Assembly (NCBI GenBank): GCA_026397725.1
Contig: JAPLUI010000273.1
Coordinates: 1-38,622 of the forward strand
Direction of reading: 5' to 3'
DNA: 38,622 bases
Source: Verrucomicrobiota bacterium
GTDB taxonomy: Bacteria > Verrucomicrobiota > Verrucomicrobiia > Verrucomicrobiales > Akkermansiaceae
The notes under the pieces are model-generated. The model was not told where the DNA came from, did no database searches, and saw nothing but the letters and a program-made list of their open reading frames with translations. Numbering within the stretch: position 1 is the stretch's first letter; each line of letters opens with the position of its first letter. A program made the position numbers and the translations under genes. This document shows, in pieces, positions 1-7,140 of the stretch.

Positions 1-1
1 G

Positions 2-115
2 TCCGTGTCCTATGCGACCGGCGCGGTGCTCATCTCCGAGGTGGCCAAACGCCAGCGGGCGACCCTCAAGTTGTTAGGCGTGCCCGACGAGCTTTTCGCC
101 TCAGTCCAATCCTAG
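2..115 (+). CDS. 3' end of an unidentified protein (partial)
   Basis: The window opens inside a plus-strand reading frame that runs 37 codons to TAG at 113-115. The visible tail contains ATGAVLISEVAKRQRATLKL followed by an acidic end, and looks like an ordinary soluble C-terminus. Composition matches the rest of the window. It converges on mdh; the hairpin at 290-327 lies between them and could serve both. Too little is visible to name a family. Confidence 0.55.
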   Translation, partial: SVSYATGAVLISEVAKRQRATLKLLGVPDELFASVQS

Positions 116-289
116 TGGTAAAAAAATCCAATTTAGGACGCGAAAACCCGTGGCAGGGACGCCGCTGGCAGGGACGCACCTCCGGGGCGTCCGGCGGGGG
201 CAGTTCCGCAGCGGTTGGCACTTCCGTCACTCGCCCTTCCAGCCGGTTTGCGGTGATCCCGCCTAACAAATCCACCCTCGTCCCGTCAG

Positions 290-327
290 AAAAAAAAATC
301 CCCGCCGCAGGCAGTGCCGGGGATTTT
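290..327 (-). terminator. Rho-independent terminator downstream of mdh
   Basis: A perfect 10-bp inverted repeat, AAAATCCCCG (295-304) and CGGGGATTTT (318-327), encloses a 13-nt loop. Read on the minus strand the hairpin ends in a run of nine T (complement of the A run at 290-298), the classic intrinsic terminator layout. It lies 28 bp beyond the stop of the 17-codon ORF at 355-408 and 65 bp beyond the mdh stop. Read on the plus strand it is followed by TTTTG, so it may work weakly in both directions. Confidence 0.85.
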
Positions 328-354
328 GTTAGAGAGCGACATCCCGGCGGATGC

Positions 355-408
355 TCAGCCGGGGATCAGGTCCTTGATGGCGTCGCGCTCTTCAAAGTTG
401 TCTTTCAT
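355..408 (-). pseudogene. 17-codon remnant repeating the Mdh C-terminus
   Basis: A short frame ATG(408)...TGA(355) encodes MKDNFEERDAIKDLIPG. Its core EERDAIKDLI repeats EERDAVKDLI in the preceding Mdh frame (coded at about 443-474). Over these ten codons almost every base difference is synonymous (GAG/GAA, GAT/GAC, TTG/CTG), with one V/I change. That pattern fits two once-functional copies better than a recent slip. The remnant is in a different frame from Mdh, overlaps the Mdh stop and lies just before the terminator. The likeliest reading is the tail of a collapsed tandem mdh duplication; translation as a peptide is unproven. Confidence 0.5.
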
Positions 409-1426
409 ATTCCTCCAGCGACCTCGGCGCGGGGGGAGGAGGGGTGATCAAATCCTTGACGGCATCGCGTTCCTCAAGGAGTTCGGCGATGGAAGCATCG
501 ATTTTCTCGCGGCTGAAGGCGTCGATGGGCAGGCCTTGGACGACCTCCCACTTGCCGCCCTCGAGGGTGCGGATCGGCATGGAGGCGATGAGGCCATTGG
601 CGATGCCGTAGGAGCCGTCGGAGCACACGGCCACCGAGTGCCAGTCGCCCGCCGGGGTCGGCGTGAGCAGACTCTTGACCGTATCGATGGCGGCATTGGC
701 GGCAGAGGCGGCGGACGATGCGCCGCGGGCCTTGATGATGGCGGAGCCGCGTTGTTGGACGGTGCTGATGAACTCGCCCTTGAGCCATTCCACATGAGAG
801 ATCACCTCCGTGACCGGGCGACCGTGGATTTTGGCATTGGTGAAATCCGGGTATTGGGTGGCCGAGTGATTGCCCCAGATGCAGACGTTGGTGACCTTGG
901 ATGGGTGGACACCGGCCTTGTTCGCGAGCTGGCCTTTCGCGCGGTTCTCATCGAGGCGGGTCATGGCGAAGAAGCGGTCCTTGGGCACGCCCTCGGCGTT
1001 GTTCATGGCGATCAAGGCGTTGGTGTTGCAGGGGTTGCCCACCACCAGCACCCGCACGTCCCTGGCGGCATTGCGGGCGATGGCCTGGCCTTGGCCGGTG
1101 AAGATCTTGCCGTTGATGCCGAGCAGATCGCCGCGTTCCATGCCGGCCTTGCGGGGAATGGAGCCGACCAGCAGCGCCCAGTTGGTGCCACGGAAACCTT
1201 CGTTCAAATCGGCGGTCGGGACCACTTCATTGAGCAGCGGGAAGGCGCAGTCAGCGAGTTCCATCACCACCCCGTTCAGGGCGGGCAGCACGGGCTCGAT
1301 TTCGATCAGGCGGAGATTGACCGGTTGATCCGCGCCGAAAACGGCGCCAGAAGCGATACGGAACAGCAGCGCATAGCCGATTTGGCCAGCGGCACCCGTG
1401 ATGGAGATGGTAATGGGATTATTCAT
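392..1426 (-). CDS. mdh: Malate dehydrogenase (NAD-dependent)
   Basis: This gene encodes cytosolic malate dehydrogenase, which interconverts malate and oxaloacetate with NAD+/NADH in the TCA cycle. The 344-aa product starts with a Rossmann loop, GAAGQIG (11-17). It has the substrate-binding arginines in PRKAGMERGD (91-100), the NPCN segment (131-134), TRLDENRAK around R157/D159, and the catalytic histidine in WGNHSATQYPD (H187). This is the pattern of the ~325-330-aa bacterial group that resembles eukaryotic cytosolic MDH. The C-terminus is about 15 residues longer than usual, with a proline run and then LEEYERQL, and it runs into the duplicated codons at 355-408. The ATG at 1426 sits directly before the hydrophobic first strand. 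It appears to be a single-gene unit ending at the terminator at 290-327. Confidence 0.96.
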   Translation of the reverse strand: MNNPITISITGAAGQIGYALLFRIASGAVFGADQPVNLRLIEIEPVLPALNGVVMELADCAFPLLNEVVPTADLNEGFRGTNWALLVGSIPRKAGMERGDLLGINGKIFTGQGQAIARNAARDVRVLVVGNPCNTNALIAMNNAEGVPKDRFFAMTRLDENRAKGQLANKAGVHPSKVTNVCIWGNHSATQYPDFTNAKIHGRPVTEVISHVEWLKGEFISTVQQRGSAIIKARGASSAASAANAAIDTVKSLLTPTPAGDWHSVAVCSDGSYGIANGLIASMPIRTLEGGKWEVVQGLPIDAFSREKIDASIAELLEERDAVKDLITPPPPAPRSLEEYERQL

Positions 1427-1733
1427 AAGTTGGTGATGGAAGGTCTTGCCCGGCGACGCTGAGATGCCACCCGCCCGCAGTCAATCGCTAAAATGCCATC
1501 GCCAAGATGCCAAGCGCAATTCCTGCGCCGGGGTTGGTGTTTCCTGAATGAGCGGGGGGCTCGGAAAAACCTTTCCGGTTGAGTTGGGATGGGAGCAGGC
1601 TCCTGATGTTGACGGGAGCAGCCCTTGCCGCCTTTGCTCTGGCGCCCCTCAAACCGTAACAAGCTCCGCACCCCGGTGGACCAGTCCACACCCTCAAAGC
1701 GGCACCGAGTCGCCGCACTCCATGCGGCGGTGC
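1427..1733. other. Intergenic region between mdh and the DUF3999 gene
   Basis: These 307 bp carry no convincing gene. Frames crossing them on either strand have no recognisable domains and shadow neighbouring coding DNA. The mdh promoter should lie here, but no confident -35/-10 pair is visible. Near 1700-1725 there is a small imperfect inverted repeat (CGCCGCA / TGCGGCG) just past the DUF3999 stop. It lacks a T tract and is not called as a terminator. Confidence 0.4.
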
Positions 1734-3725
1734 CTATGCCACCGGCTTTGGCAGCATTCTGGCAACCACGACGAGCAGGACGACGACGACCAGGGCGAGT
1801 GCGGCCCATAGCCACGGGGAGCCGGGGCTGACTTCATCGTTGCGCCGGCGCTCCGGGCGCAGGGTTTCCTCGGCGGCGAGAGTGGCGCTTAGTTTATCCG
1901 CAGCGAGCAGTTCGGCGCGGACGAGCCGCAGGTCATAAGCCGGGGTGGAGGCCTCCGGGTTGCCATAGTAGAGGAAGAGCGGGGCGGCGGAAACGAGTTT
2001 GGCGGCGAGCAATGGCGCGGCGTAGCGGATGCGGATGTTGTCCACGGTGATGGGCGGATTGTCGCCATTGGCGGTTTCTAACCAGAAGGTCGCCGGCAAC
2101 CGGGTGTTGGCCAGGCCGAGCATCAGGCTGTTAGGCTGGCCGCCGGGGCTGGCAGTCCTGGTCCAGGTCGCCGTGCCAAGCGTCTGGGTCCAGGCATTGC
2201 CCAACGAGTCTTTGCGTTCCGCCGTGGCAACGAAGGTGCGGGTGAACAGCGGGGATGCTGAATCCGCGAGCAAGTCCGTCACCGGCAGGTTGTCCAGCGG
2301 CAGGGTGAGCTGCCAGCGCGAGACGTTCGGGCGCTGCGGGTCCGCGTGCGCGGCGCTGGCGGGCTGGATGGTGCGCAGGATGGGGTCGCTTTCTAGCAAG
2401 TAGGGAAGCTGGCGCCCGTCCTGCACGAGGCGCAGGTCACTGAGACTGGTGTTCGAGTGGGCCAACGCGGGCGGATCCAGTTCGATGCGGATCACGCCAG
2501 TGGCCGGGGCTTGCACGGCACGGCGGAACCCCCATTCTGTTAGGTCGATGCTGGCACCGGCGGGGTCCACGCCGGGCAACGCGGGTGGCACTTGGAAATC
2601 CGCCTTGGCTTGCAGCGGACCGGGGCTGAGCCGTTGGCCGTCGGCTTTGGTCAGTTCACCGCGCAGGGGTGCCAGGTCGTAGCGGGGGGTCTCGGCCATG
2701 GAATTGCCGGTGAGCAGTTTCCAGGTGCCGGGTTGCGGGGCGTAATAGGCAAGCGTGGTCGGGTAGCGGCGGGCACTGGCGCTGGTGATGCTGAGTGGCG
2801 GGCTGTCGCCGTTTTGCAGGGTCAACCGGAGCTGTCTGCCTGGTATCCGCTGGTGGATGGGGATGACGAGTTGCTCGGCGGAGGAGCCTTGCTCGCCTAA
2901 CACCCGATAGAGGGTACCTTCGGCCAGAGGCTTGATCGCAGGTGGGTCATCGGCGCTGTTTTCGATGACTCCCAATGAGTAATGACGGCTGAAAACCGGG
3001 TCGGTGACTTCGAGTTTGAGATCCGCCAGGTGGAGATTGGCGACCAGGAGAGCCATCCCGAGCTTGGTGGTGCCTGACGATTCCATAACTGGATCGAGGC
3101 CCACCGGATGCCCGACGGTTTCCGGTTTCCTGGAGTCGGCCAGCAGGATGCCAACCCCCGTGAACGCGACGGGGCCGGAACGGGCGTCGGAGACGGTGAA
3201 ACGCAAGCGTTGCCAGCCGACGGCGGGCAGTGGAAGGCGCAGGCGCTCGGCACCGCCCGCTTGGCGGAAGATGACTTCGCGGGTGGCGAGGGCTTGCCAG
3301 TCGGTCCCCTCGCGGCGGCCTTCGATGGTGACGGACTTGATGAACTCGCGGGCCGGAGTTTCCAGGGTGACGGCTGCAATTGGCTCGCCGGTTCCGGTGC
3401 CAACTTCTAACACCGTGGCGGCGGCGGTGGCCGGCGCGGGTTCCACCAGGGTGGCTTTGAAATCGACCGCCTTCATCTCGCGGGGGGCGGCGGACTCCGG
3501 GACTTCCATCAGATAGGGCGTTTCCACCCCGGTCGGTGACAGCAGGCGGAGGTCGGCCAGATCGGGCCGGGACGCATTGAGGGTCGGCGGTGGCAGGTCG
3601 AGCCGGACCATGCCGGCGGCGGGGACTTGGACGGCTTGTTCCCATTGCCAGGCGGGGTGCGTGGCAGCCGGGGCGACCGCGAGCATGCCGCCGGTTAGGA
3701 GTAGGAACACGCCGGGTGATTTCAT
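1734..3725 (-). CDS. DUF3999-family exported, membrane-anchored protein
   Basis: The 663-aa product begins with a signal peptide (about 1-22) followed by a large beta-rich extracytoplasmic region. It ends with one transmembrane helix near 640-658 (LWAALALVVVVLLVVVARML) and a short basic tail. The region is built as two similar halves. Both carry a motif near VRLDLPPPTLNASRPDLADL, again as IRIELDPPALAHSNTSLSDL, followed by 'LPYLLE/TPYLME'. This matches DUF3999, whose function is unknown. It follows the DUF2339 gene with a 4-bp ATGA overlap (3722-3725), a pairing common in bacteria that suggests a joint envelope role. Family assignment is firm; function is not known. Confidence 0.85.
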   Translation of the reverse strand: MKSPGVFLLLTGGMLAVAPAATHPAWQWEQAVQVPAAGMVRLDLPPPTLNASRPDLADLRLLSPTGVETPYLMEVPESAAPREMKAVDFKATLVEPAPATAAATVLEVGTGTGEPIAAVTLETPAREFIKSVTIEGRREGTDWQALATREVIFRQAGGAERLRLPLPAVGWQRLRFTVSDARSGPVAFTGVGILLADSRKPETVGHPVGLDPVMESSGTTKLGMALLVANLHLADLKLEVTDPVFSRHYSLGVIENSADDPPAIKPLAEGTLYRVLGEQGSSAEQLVIPIHQRIPGRQLRLTLQNGDSPPLSITSASARRYPTTLAYYAPQPGTWKLLTGNSMAETPRYDLAPLRGELTKADGQRLSPGPLQAKADFQVPPALPGVDPAGASIDLTEWGFRRAVQAPATGVIRIELDPPALAHSNTSLSDLRLVQDGRQLPYLLESDPILRTIQPASAAHADPQRPNVSRWQLTLPLDNLPVTDLLADSASPLFTRTFVATAERKDSLGNAWTQTLGTATWTRTASPGGQPNSLMLGLANTRLPATFWLETANGDNPPITVDNIRIRYAAPLLAAKLVSAAPLFLYYGNPEASTPAYDLRLVRAELLAADKLSATLAAEETLRPERRRNDEVSPGSPWLWAALALVVVVLLVVVARMLPKPVA

Positions 3726-6700
3726 GGCAGCTTGGAGCGGTTGAAGAATTGTTGATAGAGGAAGGAGGCGGCGAAGGCGATCACGGCGACCCCGATGAGC
3801 GCGCCGATGCGGAAGATGCTGCCGATGGCGGCAAGGTCATGCAGGAACAGCTTGAGCAGGGTGAGGACCAGCAAACCGATGGCGGCATACCGGGCGGGTC
3901 CGGCATGTCGCCAGATGCCGAGGATGAGCAAGCCGAGTGCGAACAGGCCCCAGGCGATGCTGTAGGTCATGTCGCGGGCGAAGTTCATGCCGAAGCTGAA
4001 GGCCACACAGAGGTTGCCGGGCGGGGTGAAGAAGTCGGCGATCTCGATGTTCATCAACAGGAACAACAGCACGCCGCCAAAGGCAAGCAACACGCCACGC
4101 GGGTTGATCCGCGGGTCGAGCGAGCGGAAGCGGTCTGCGGGGTCGGTGAACCACCACGCCCCGAGAAACTGCGCGGCGGCGACGATGCCATAAACATACA
4201 AATGCCAGTTGAAGATGGCGGTGCCGCTGCGCGGGTAGTCGGCGAACACCGCCGGATTGATGGCCAGGCGGACGAAGGCAATCACTAACAGCCCGAGCCC
4301 GGTGAGTTGCAGGCCCGGATGGGGCACGCGGCGGAACAACCACAACAGCAGCGCCCCTTCCAAAGCCCAGCTAACAGTCAGCCATTGCCGGTCGTACTGG
4401 ATCGGGAAAATCAACGTGATGAACAACAAGGCCACGCCCCCGAACCAGGCGAGCTTGTTGCGCCTGACCTCATCCTGGGTGGAGACCATGCGCACCACGG
4501 CGACGAGCGCCACCAGGCTGGGAATGGCAAAGGCGGCTGGCAGCAGGCCCATCCTGTCGTCCATCCGCGGAAACGCCCGGCCGACCAGATGATGGACCAG
4601 CAGGAAATGGCCGACGCCGGCCACCGCGCTGGCGATCCACGGCCAGACGCGGGCAGCGCAAACCTGGTGAAACACGAAGGGAAAGACCAGAAACAGCGCG
4701 TAAAATCCCAGATACCAGCCGAGCGGAATGTTAGGAAAGTCCGGATTGAAACGGTGGCCATGCCACACGAACTCCACGGCGAGGATGCAGGCCAGCGCGG
4801 TGGGTACCAACGCGGATTGACGCTTGAGCAGCGCCAGCCCTAACAACAGCAGCACCAGCAGCAGACCGACCCCGAACACCGGCGACGGATTGGCGATCGG
4901 CAGTTGCACGATGGCCAGCATCAACAGCGCAAAGGGCAGGGTCCCTGAGAGCATGGGCAAGGCCTCCGCCACTTGCTGGTCCAGGCTGGGTTTGCCATCT
5001 TCCGCGCCAGTTGCCAAGGCGGGTTTGCCAACCAGCCATCGGCCGGCCACGGTGAACACGGCGGAGCACCCGATGATGATGAACAGGAAGGGGGTCAGCG
5101 CGTTCATCTGCACCGGTGCTTGCGACAGCCATGCGGCGGCCAGCACGAGGGTGAGGAGCAGCGAGGCGATGACCGGCAGCATCGCGCCAGTGCTCACCGC
5201 CAGCACCATCACTAACAAGTCGAGCAGCAGCACTGCGGGCCAGACCAGCAGCGAGGTGGCCGGCAGATTGATGATCGGCAGCAGGATCAGCAGCAAGCTG
5301 AGTGGTGCCGCCCATGGCCAGAGTTTCGGCGGCAAGACAGCCGGGCCGGCCGGCCGCAGGCGCTCCAGTGCCACGGGGGCCACCGCATGGAACGCACCAA
5401 AGACCAGATAAGCCGCCAGCGCGAGGCCGAGCCGCTCCGGTTTCAAGTATCCTCCGGTCCACAAGGCCAGATGCAGAAAGGTCAGCAGGGCGTTGATCCC
5501 TTGGGCGGCCATGAGTCGGGGTTGCAGCCAGACCAGCGCCAGCACGGCCAGGTTCTCTAGCAGGATGAAGCCATAGAGCAGCGGCATGCGGGTGGCCACC
5601 GTGGCGAAGTCCAGCATGGCAAACGCGAAAACCATGGATACCGCGCAGAGGCCAAGGGCCGAGCCCGCCGCATGGAGCAGGGGCTCCTGGCGGCGCTTTT
5701 CAAGCCAGGCGGCGGTCAGAAACAAGGCCTTGAAGAAGACCAGAATGCCGATCGGGATCAGGGTTTTCGAGCCTTCGGCATAGTGGCCCTTGATGAAGAA
5801 CTCGCCGCACCAGGCGAGTTGCATCAGCACCGTGCCAACGGCCGCGGCAGTGACGAGAAAGCCCCAGCGCCGGTGCCGCGAGACCGCCAGCAGCCCGATG
5901 ACCAGCAAGGCGAGGTAGCCGAACAGACCGAGCGGATTGTCCCTGCCGGTGCTGACCAGCACGGGTGTTAGGAAACCGCCGAGCATGCCGAGCACCGCCA
6001 CCACCAGCGCGTTGAGCCGCACGGCGATGAGGAAGGCGGCCACCGTGATGAGCGCCATCAGGGCAAAGGTGAGCCCATCGCCGAAGGCCGGAAAACGATA
6101 GAGCGCATGCGCCGCATAGGTGACGCCGTAGAGAATCAGCACGCCGGTGGCGCAAAACGCCTGGGCCAACACTTGATAGGTCTGCTTGCGATGCAGCATC
6201 AACCCGCCGACCAACAGGCCGGTGCCCGTCACATAACCCAAGGCGATCCGCACCGCCTGCGGGATGAGTTCTTTCTCAAACGCATACTTCACAAAGAAGA
6301 TGACGCCGAAGAACAACGCAATCCCACCGAGCCACGCAAACAACTTCACGCCCATGAACTGCTCCAGGGAGAATGGAGCGGCAGGCGCTGCCTCCGGAGG
6401 CAACGGGGCAGGGAATGCCGGCGGGGGTGCCGGCCTGGCGGGCACTGCGGGTGGGGCTTGCGGTTCCCGCTGCGGGATGGGCGGCGGGGGAACGGGCACA
6501 ACAACTTGCTGGAGGCCGGCGGTTGCGGCCGGCAGCTCCGACAGGGCGGACAGGTCCGGCAGGTCCGGCAGGTCGGGCCGGTCCGGCAGGCTGGGCCGGT
6601 CGGGAACCTCGGTCGCCGGCTGGGCGGCTTGTGGCTGGGGCTCGGCGGTGGCGCTCAGGTGCTTCATGAGCACCAGTTCCCGCTCCAACTGATGGACTCG

Positions 6701-6835
6701 TGTTGCAAGTTTCCGCGAGTGTGCCTGCGTTTCCCTGGCCTCGGATCTGGCAAGGTTCGCTTTGACCAGGGCGATGATCGGTCCGATGATGAGCCAGAGG
6801 AGCAGCAGAATCAGCAGCAGAATTGGGCCTTCCAT
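3722..6835 (-). CDS. DUF2339 polytopic membrane protein
   Basis: The product is a 1037-aa integral membrane protein. Residues 1-25 form one hydrophobic helix. A charged, coiled-coil-like stretch follows (about 25-65, ending in QLERELVLMKHL), then a long Pro/Ala-rich linker (about 65-155) with short degenerate DLPDL repeats. From about 160 to the end there are some two dozen predicted membrane segments. The block starting with MGVKLFAWLGGIALFFGVIF is the signature start of DUF2339. Length and architecture fit the family. Function is unknown; a transport or envelope-sensing role is often suspected. It is the first gene of a two-gene unit with DUF3999, and the overlapping stop and start imply coupled translation. 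Confidence 0.9.
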   Translation of the reverse strand: MEGPILLLILLLLWLIIGPIIALVKANLARSEARETQAHSRKLATRVHQLERELVLMKHLSATAEPQPQAAQPATEVPDRPSLPDRPDLPDLPDLSALSELPAATAGLQQVVVPVPPPPIPQREPQAPPAVPARPAPPPAFPAPLPPEAAPAAPFSLEQFMGVKLFAWLGGIALFFGVIFFVKYAFEKELIPQAVRIALGYVTGTGLLVGGLMLHRKQTYQVLAQAFCATGVLILYGVTYAAHALYRFPAFGDGLTFALMALITVAAFLIAVRLNALVVAVLGMLGGFLTPVLVSTGRDNPLGLFGYLALLVIGLLAVSRHRRWGFLVTAAAVGTVLMQLAWCGEFFIKGHYAEGSKTLIPIGILVFFKALFLTAAWLEKRRQEPLLHAAGSALGLCAVSMVFAFAMLDFATVATRMPLLYGFILLENLAVLALVWLQPRLMAAQGINALLTFLHLALWTGGYLKPERLGLALAAYLVFGAFHAVAPVALERLRPAGPAVLPPKLWPWAAPLSLLLILLPIINLPATSLLVWPAVLLLDLLVMVLAVSTGAMLPVIASLLLTLVLAAAWLSQAPVQMNALTPFLFIIIGCSAVFTVAGRWLVGKPALATGAEDGKPSLDQQVAEALPMLSGTLPFALLMLAIVQLPIANPSPVFGVGLLLVLLLLGLALLKRQSALVPTALACILAVEFVWHGHRFNPDFPNIPLGWYLGFYALFLVFPFVFHQVCAARVWPWIASAVAGVGHFLLVHHLVGRAFPRMDDRMGLLPAAFAIPSLVALVAVVRMVSTQDEVRRNKLAWFGGVALLFITLIFPIQYDRQWLTVSWALEGALLLWLFRRVPHPGLQLTGLGLLVIAFVRLAINPAVFADYPRSGTAIFNWHLYVYGIVAAAQFLGAWWFTDPADRFRSLDPRINPRGVLLAFGGVLLFLLMNIEIADFFTPPGNLCVAFSFGMNFARDMTYSIAWGLFALGLLILGIWRHAGPARYAAIGLLVLTLLKLFLHDLAAIGSIFRIGALIGVAVIAFAASFLYQQFFNRSKLP

Positions 6836-7140
6836 AAGAATCGTTGGAACCTTCCGCCGTCAGCATGACAGCAATCACCTGCCGTGGCGAATGAATTCTT
6901 GCGGGGGTCCGGGTCGGTTGCCCGGAATCAAGGGCGGCGGGCAGCATGCGCGCGCCACGGGTTCAGATCACGCCGTTGGCGCAGAGGACGTTGCTGAGGG
7001 TGGTCGGCGGACGACGCGGGACCTTCCGATCACCACCCGTTTTCCTTGCTGCATCCAAGGGCTCTCGGGGGTTCATGCCCAAGCACCTTGAACGCCTTGG
7101 GCAGTCCGCACCGGGGGCGGTGCGGACTGGCACTCCGGCC
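6836..7140. other. Intergenic region upstream of the DUF2339 gene
   Basis: This 305-bp gap separates the DUF6288 gene from the DUF2339 gene. Frames through it are rich in Arg and Pro and have no recognisable domain. It contains the hairpin at 7102-7129 beside the DUF6288 stop. The DUF2339 promoter must lie in its left part, but no clear box was identified. Confidence 0.35.
7102..7129 (-). terminator. GC-rich hairpin after the DUF6288 gene
   Basis: A perfect 12-bp inverted repeat, CAGTCCGCACCG (7102-7113) and CGGTGCGGACTG (7118-7129), has a 4-base loop and starts 12 bp beyond the DUF6288 stop. There is no T tract on either side, so it may be an RNA-stabilising 3' hairpin or a dispersed palindrome rather than a standard intrinsic terminator. 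Confidence 0.4.

Noticed and set aside
314..1462. 382-codon open frame on the plus strand
   Set aside because: It lies opposite mdh, whose catalytic motifs are intact; the Gly/Asp/His-rich translation is a typical antisense shadow of a GC-rich gene.
1423..1815. 130-codon minus-strand ORF between mdh and the DUF3999 gene
   Set aside because: Arg/Pro-rich translation, no domain, and it overlaps coding DNA at both ends.
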